From: Streptomyces sp. V4I2
GTDB taxonomy: Bacteria; Actinomycetota; Actinomycetes; Streptomycetales; Streptomycetaceae
NCBI RefSeq assembly: GCF_030817655.1
Contig: NZ_JAUSZM010000004.1
Span: forward strand, 248,001-312,000
DNA length: 64,000 bases
Direction of reading: 5' to 3'
This document shows, piece after piece, positions 59,520 through 64,000 of the stretch. Below the pieces are notes generated by a model. That model was not told the origin of the DNA. It did no database searches and saw only the letters and a list, made by a program, of their open reading frames with translations. The number at the start of each line of letters is the position of its first letter. Within the stretch, counting starts at the first letter, position 1. Made by a program: the position numbers and the translations under genes.

Positions 59520-59822
59520 TGGCCTGGCAGGCGACGTCCGCGCACACGGCGGCTACATCATCGCCCCCGGCACCACCACCCGCCACGGCACCTACACCCC
59601 CCTCGGCGATGCCCGGGAACCGGCCCCGCTACCAGCCTTGCTCGCCCAGGAACTCGAACGCACCCATCACCTGCCCGCCCCCACCACCCCCGCGCCCCGC
59701 CCCGTCCCGCCCCGCGCCCAGCAGGCCGTCCTCGCCGCGGGCGGCGGCCGCGGCCGCCTCTCCCACGTCCTCGCCGCGATCCCGACCTGCTCATCCTCGA
59801 CGACTTCGCGATGCGTCACTTC
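59520..59822 (+). pseudogene. Fused remnants of a prim-pol gene and an istB gene
   Basis: From about 59520 one frame reads DVRAHGGYIIAPGTTTRHG and EPAPLPALLAQELERTHH, the middle of a bifunctional DNA primase/polymerase N-terminal domain as found on actinobacterial plasmids and prophages. It fades near 59770, and in another frame 59778-59822 reads DPDLLILDDFAMRHF, the Walker B region of an IstB ATPase. Both pieces lack starts and ends, so this is a junction of two broken genes. Confidence 0.55.
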
Positions 59823-59880
59823 ATCTTGTCTCGTCCAGGACGCTGTCCCGCACAGCCCCGCGGCCAGGATGCTCCTTAGC

Positions 59881-60075
59881 TCAACGAAGGAAGGCGGCGA
59901 ACGCACCAGCTACGGCGGCTGCGACAGTGATGACTGCGGCGAAGGCAGCGGCGGCACGATTGAGGGCGGCGGGATAAGTCGCCCCATCCATGCGTGCGAG
60001 CTTGCCCGCGCCGGCGGCGGTCATCAGCGCGACGATGATCACGAGTGCGGTGGTGAAAAGTACGACGACGGCCAC
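59881..60075 (-). CDS. 64-residue membrane protein divergent from the second STAND gene
   Basis: GTG 60075 follows GGGGAG at 6 bases; the stop is at 59881. The protein has two hydrophobic segments, about residues 1-22 (VAVVVLFTTALVIIVALM) and 43-62, separated by a polar GKLARMDGATYPAALNR loop. It should be a small inner-membrane hairpin. It diverges from the STAND NTPase with about 90 bp between the starts. A role as membrane effector or partner is conceivable but unsupported beyond position. Confidence 0.6.
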   Translation of the reverse strand: MAVVVLFTTALVIIVALMTAAGAGKLARMDGATYPAALNRAAAAFAAVITVAAAVAGAFAAFLR

Positions 60076-60166
60076 GGCAAGCTCCCCTACCAGATGGGTT
60101 GTTGACGCGATCGAGAGTTCCGGAAGGGGTGTGCACCAGAGTTCAGTAGAACGAGAATGAACAGCG

Positions 60167-63100
60167 GTGAACACAGCACGGCCGGGGGACGGACAGGTGC
60201 ATGGGGCGCAAGCGGGCGGCGAGTGGGACGGCCAGACAAGCAAAGAACCGCTGGATGAGCTGCGCCGGAGGCTGGCGAATGCCCTGGCCCACTCCGCTCT
60301 GACGGGCAAAAAACATCTTGCCGACCTGGCAGGCCTCTCGCGCGGGACCGTGCAGGCAGTGTTTGGCGAAGACGGTCCGGTGCCTACGGAACACACGGTC
60401 ACGGCACTGGCTAGGACGCTGAAGTTGCCCGCCGACGAACTGTTGGCACTGCGCCGAGCCGCGATCAAACCACGGCGGAGGGGCGGCGGGTCAGCACCGG
60501 GCAAGCCGATCCACCAATGGGAGCCGCACGATCTGGAAGTCCATCCCGCCAGCCCTCCATCCGTTCACCACGCAGTGTCACCGGGCCGGCGAGCCTTGCC
60601 TGGATACGTGCGACGACACCACGATCATGTCCTTGCGAAAGCGGTATCCGATGCGTGCGACGGCCATAGCCGAATCGTGGTGCTGGTGGGCGGTTCGTCA
60701 ACCGGGAAGACGCGGGCGTGCTGGGAGGCCGTGCAGCCTCTCGCGGACAAGAGGTGGTGGCTGTGGCATCCCTTTGACCCGACCCGCGCCGAAGCCGCCC
60801 TCGAAGACCTGCACCGTGTCCAGCCTCACACGGTGGTGTGGCTGAACGAGTCCCAGCACTACCTAGGCGGCCGTGCAGCTGGTGAGCGGATCGCTGCTGC
60901 CGTGCACAGTCTCCTTACCGACCGAGAACGTGGTCCCGTGCTGGTGCTGGGGACTCTTTGGCCCGAGTACGCCTCCCAGTACGCCGCCCTGCCCTCTGCA
61001 GGCGAGGAGGACCGGCACAGTCGGGTGCGGGAGCTGCTCTCTGGACACACCCTCACCGTCCCGGACGCCTTTGACGCCGAGGCTCTGGCCACCGCTACCA
61101 CCCTCGCTCAGGCTGGAGAGGCCTTACTGGCCGATGCACTTACCCGCGCTGCCAGCGACGGGCGGGTGACACAGGACCTCGCCGGCGCTCCCGAACTCAT
61201 CAAGCGCTACGAGCATGCAACGCCAGCCGCCAGGGCCGTCCTCGAGGCGGCGATGGATGCACGGCGCCTCGGAGTTGGCCTCCGCGTCTCCCAGGCCTTC
61301 CTCGTCGACGCCGCCACTGACTACCTCAACGAAAACGATTACGGCCAACTCGCCGAGAACTGGTCTGAACAGGCATTCGCAGAACTCGCTGAACCGGTCC
61401 ACGGCAAGCAAGCCCCTCTACGCCGCATAACTCCCAGGCCCGAGCGACGCCCATCCACGCCGTCCTCTCCTGACGACGCCCTGCGCCAGCAACCTGCGGG
61501 AGCGGTGTTCCGGCTCGCTGACTACCTCGAACAACACGGCCGCACCACCCGCCGGAGACTGTGCCCGCATGCTTCCTTTTGGCACGCCGCCCACACCCAC
61601 ATCAGCCACCCCGACGACCTGAACAACCTTGCTCACGCAGCCAAGGTCCGACACCGGCTGGAGTGGGCCTACCACCTTTACCACCGCGCTGCCATCCACG
61701 GCAGCACCGACGCCCTCTACTGGGTGGTCGAGATGCTGGATGCGACTGGGGATCGGGCTGTTGCCGAAACCATGGCCCGGCACGCCGCCGACCACGGCGC
61801 CACCGGAGTGCTCCACCGCCTGGCCCAGCTGCGGCTCATGGCTGGGGATCGGGACAGTGCTGAGAGGTTCTACCAGCAGGCCGCCGACCAAGGAGACACC
61901 TCCGCCATGTTCGACCTGGTCATACGGCAGGAGTTGGCTGAGAACCGAGCCGGTGCCGAAACCATGGCCCGGCAGGCAGCCGACCACGGCGACACTAGGG
62001 GCCTGAAGCAGTTGGCCGACATGCGGTCCCTGGTCGGCGATCGGTACAGTGCCGAGAGGCTCTACCGGCAAGCCGCCGACCACGGCAACACCGACGCTCT
62101 GCGCAGCCTGATCTGGTCGCGTAAGGAGGCAGGGGATTGGGCTGGTGCCGAAGCCATCGCCCGGCAAGCCGCCGACCACGGCAACACCTCCGCCCTGTGC
62201 GACCTGGCCTGGGCGCATGTGGTGGCCGGGGATCGGGACAGTGCCGACGGGCTCTACCGGCAGGCCGCCGCCCACGGCAGCACCGACGCCCTCTACCGGC
62301 TGGTCGAGATGCTGGAGGCGACTGAGGATCGGTCTGGTGCCGAAGCCATCGCCCGGCAGGCCGCCGACCAAGGCGACACCAGCGTCCTGAAGCACTTGGC
62401 CGAGATGCGGGACGAGGCAAGGGATTGGGATAGTGCCGACGGGCTCTACCGGCAGGCCGCCGAGCACGGCGACACCGACCCTCTACGCAGCCTGATCTTG
62501 TTGCGTGAAAGGAAGGTGGGGGATCGGGCTGGTGCCGAAGCCGTCGCCCGGCAGGCCGCCGAGCACGGCGACACCCTCGCCCTGGGCCGCCTGGCCCTAT
62601 GGCGTGAGGAGGCTGGGGATCGCACTGGTGCCGAAACGATGGCCCGGCAGGCCGCCGACCACGGCGACACCCTCGCCCTGCGCCACTTGGCCTGGCGGCG
62701 TGAGTTGGCCGGGGATTGGGCTGGTGCCGAAACGATGGCCCGGCAGGCCGCCGACCACGGCGACACCAAAGGCCTGTGCAGCCTGGCCTGGCGGCGTGAG
62801 GAGGCCGGAGATCGGGCTGGTGCCGAAGCCATCGCCCGGCAAGCCGCCGAGCACGGCGACACTTTCGCTGCGAGCCACCTGGTCAAGATGCGTAAGGAGG
62901 CTGGGGATTGGGCTGGTGCCGAAGCCATCGCCCGGCAAGCCGCCGACTACGGCGACGCCGACGCTGCGAGCTACCTGGCCGAGGTATGGGAGGACGCTGG
63001 GGATCGGGCTGGTGCCGAAACGATGGCCCGGCAGGCCGCCGACCACGGCGACACCCTCGCCCTGCGCCACTTGGCCTGGCGGCGTGAGTTGGCCGGGGAT

Positions 63101-63367
63101 TGGGCTGGTGCCGAAGCCATCGCCCGGCAAGCCGCCGACCACGGCGACCCATATGCCCTGTCCGGCCTAGCCGCATTGCGGGCGAAGACAGGGGCCCGGG
63201 ACAGCGTTGAAAGGCTTTGCCGCCTGATCGCCGACCAGGGAATTGATGATGTCCCACACGCACACGGTGCATTGATCGTGAAACAACTCGCAGCGCTGTG
63301 GCCCAATGGGCTGGACCCGGACGGCGCGCCTACACCAGCGTGGCCATGTCCCGTGTTCTGGCCCTGA
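60167..63367 (+). CDS. STAND-type NTPase with XRE-like HTH and 32-residue TPR/Sel1-like repeats
   Basis: 1066 residues from GTG 60167; GTG 60197 has a better GGGGGAC site and may be the true start. Residues 33-95 are an XRE-like helix-turn-helix (KKHLADLAGLSRGTVQAVF). Walker A is GGSSTGKT (175-182), Walker B TVVWLNESQHYL. Further blocks (PVLVLGTLWPEY, AAMDARRLGVGL) match the NTPase at 44885, showing common descent. From about 497 to 1040 lie some 17 repeats of 32 residues (consensus GAE.MARQAADHGDT.AL..LA..RE.AGD) of TPR/Sel1 type. So core and layout are shared with the first STAND protein while the input and sensor parts differ. Likely a ligand-sensing defence regulator. Confidence 0.8.
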   Translation: MNTARPGDGQVHGAQAGGEWDGQTSKEPLDELRRRLANALAHSALTGKKHLADLAGLSRGTVQAVFGEDGPVPTEHTVTALARTLKLPADELLALRRAAIKPRRRGGGSAPGKPIHQWEPHDLEVHPASPPSVHHAVSPGRRALPGYVRRHHDHVLAKAVSDACDGHSRIVVLVGGSSTGKTRACWEAVQPLADKRWWLWHPFDPTRAEAALEDLHRVQPHTVVWLNESQHYLGGRAAGERIAAAVHSLLTDRERGPVLVLGTLWPEYASQYAALPSAGEEDRHSRVRELLSGHTLTVPDAFDAEALATATTLAQAGEALLADALTRAASDGRVTQDLAGAPELIKRYEHATPAARAVLEAAMDARRLGVGLRVSQAFLVDAATDYLNENDYGQLAENWSEQAFAELAEPVHGKQAPLRRITPRPERRPSTPSSPDDALRQQPAGAVFRLADYLEQHGRTTRRRLCPHASFWHAAHTHISHPDDLNNLAHAAKVRHRLEWAYHLYHRAAIHGSTDALYWVVEMLDATGDRAVAETMARHAADHGATGVLHRLAQLRLMAGDRDSAERFYQQAADQGDTSAMFDLVIRQELAENRAGAETMARQAADHGDTRGLKQLADMRSLVGDRYSAERLYRQAADHGNTDALRSLIWSRKEAGDWAGAEAIARQAADHGNTSALCDLAWAHVVAGDRDSADGLYRQAAAHGSTDALYRLVEMLEATEDRSGAEAIARQAADQGDTSVLKHLAEMRDEARDWDSADGLYRQAAEHGDTDPLRSLILLRERKVGDRAGAEAVARQAAEHGDTLALGRLALWREEAGDRTGAETMARQAADHGDTLALRHLAWRRELAGDWAGAETMARQAADHGDTKGLCSLAWRREEAGDRAGAEAIARQAAEHGDTFAASHLVKMRKEAGDWAGAEAIARQAADYGDADAASYLAEVWEDAGDRAGAETMARQAADHGDTLALRHLAWRRELAGDWAGAEAIARQAADHGDPYALSGLAALRAKTGARDSVERLCRLIADQGIDDVPHAHGALIVKQLAALWPNGLDPDGAPTPAWPCPVFWP
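61655..63290 (+). repeat. Tandem 96-bp TPR/Sel1-like repeats
   Basis: About 17 units of 96 bp. The blocks at about 62625-62731 and 63009-63115, exactly four units apart, are identical over roughly 107 bp, showing recent duplication or gene conversion. The GCCGACCACGGCGACACC core recurs with few changes. Confidence 0.9.
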
Positions 63368-63532
63368 TGGAGCGCATTTCGGCATTGGCGATGCCGTATC
63401 GAAGACCGACACGGTCGCACACGATGCGGTTACAAGGTTGCCCAAACCAGCGGCGATCGGGCCGGAAGAGGGATCACGAATGTGACACCCCACTGCACAC
63501 GCTCCGCCCGCTCCCCGCTCAACCGTGTTGTG

Positions 63533-64000
63533 TCAGGCCGTAGCCGCGCCGGAGGCGTCGACGGGGGGCGGCAGGGTGCGCAGCCGTTCACGCAGGTCGG
63601 CTACGTATTCGGCGGGGCGGGCAGCGAGCAGGCCCTCCAAGCGCCCCAGACGGGTGCGGGCGGTGGCACGCAGGCGGCTCGGCGGCACCCGGTCGAGGAC
63701 GTCCAGGGCACGCTGCGCAGCATCGGAAGGCTGGTCGGAGGCCTCGGCCTGCGCGAGGCCGAGGGCGGCGGCGGCCCATCCCGGGCTGCCGGTGGTGCAG
63801 GCGGCCGCGGAGGCTTCGGCGCGGGTGCGGGCCTGCTCGGTGCGGCCCAGCGTGAGGTGCGCTTCGGCCTGGTGCAGGGCGAGTTCGGGTTCGTCGAAGC
63901 CGAAACGCCCGGGTGCTTGGCCGGCCGGGTCGGCTTCGAGTTCGGCCATTGCCACGTCGAGGGCGGCGGCCGCGTCCCGGTCGCGGCCCTGCTGGGCGAG
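63533..64000 (-). CDS. C-terminal part of a TPR-type protein, partial
   Basis: 156 codons are open from the window edge at 64000 to the TGA at 63533; the N-terminus is outside. The visible part is Ala/Arg/Glu-rich paired helices (LALHQAEAHLTLGRTEQARTR, GWAAAALGLAQAEA), typical of the TPR half of Streptomyces XRE-TPR regulators. Whether a helix-turn-helix precedes it cannot be seen. It converges on the second STAND gene. Confidence 0.6.
   Translation of the reverse strand, partial: LAQQGRDRDAAAALDVAMAELEADPAGQAPGRFGFDEPELALHQAEAHLTLGRTEQARTRAEASAAACTTGSPGWAAAALGLAQAEASDQPSDAAQRALDVLDRVPPSRLRATARTRLGRLEGLLAARPAEYVADLRERLRTLPPPVDASGAATA

Noticed and set aside
63367..63543. Small gene overlapping the second STAND stop (TGATG)
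   Set aside because: The frame has poor codon use, no family resemblance and runs into the next gene's 3' end; the overlap is probably chance.

Overview
The window reads as accessory DNA from a Streptomyces-type actinomycete. GC content is very high and codon third positions are GC-rich. The clearest marker is an adjacent tap-tpg pair (10251-13297), the telomere-associated and telomere-terminal protein genes of Streptomyces linear replicons. A second, truncated tpg copy lies at 52200-52382. With a candidate iteron-type replication locus (about 22074-23765), a ParA-like gene and many insertion-sequence remains, this fits a linear plasmid or the arm of a linear chromosome. The sequence alone does not separate those two.

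Layout. 1-2458: a partial HEPN-like gene divergent from a nucleotidyltransferase. 3527-7192: a three-gene ABC-3C conflict operon (Cap4-like nuclease, middle component, DUF3732 ATPase). 7549-13297: a helicase with helicase-associated domains, then tap, a small gene and tpg. 13471-18626: an alpha/beta hydrolase coupled to a caspase-NTPase-WD40 protein. 18909-23765: a TPR-like protein, transposase debris, a sigma-like protein, a small membrane protein and the iteron/wHTH replication candidate. 23766-30354: two insertion sequences (IS110, and IS256 with a HAD passenger) and many broken genes between two copies of the same terminator cassette. 30645-38669: a tightly overlapping four-gene operon (PD-(D/E)XK-like nuclease, two unknowns, a very large DExH helicase), my best candidate for an undescribed system. 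39249-40538: an MFS exporter. 40700-44346: a tyrosine-recombinase transposon inserted in an istB gene. 44597-52154: a STAND NTPase with helical repeats, a CoiA-like nuclease and a Shedu nuclease. 52710-57119: HamA and HamB of Hachiman in one reading frame. 57455-59250: an OGG-fold/PIN operon. 59520-63367: primase and istB debris, a small membrane protein and a second STAND NTPase paralogous to the first. 63533-64000: the end of a TPR-type protein.

Taken together this is a dense defence island on linear-replicon DNA. At least five modules belong to recognised anti-phage or conflict families (ABC-3C, caspase-NTPase, Shedu, Hachiman, STAND NTPases), and several more are suspected (HEPN/MNT, CoiA-like, PIN/OGG, the DExH operon). 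Many modules show 4-bp stop/start overlaps, so their subunits are probably made together. Transposon relics, split genes and homogenised repeats show repeated insertion and recombination. All functional calls rest on motif recognition by eye; no database search was run.
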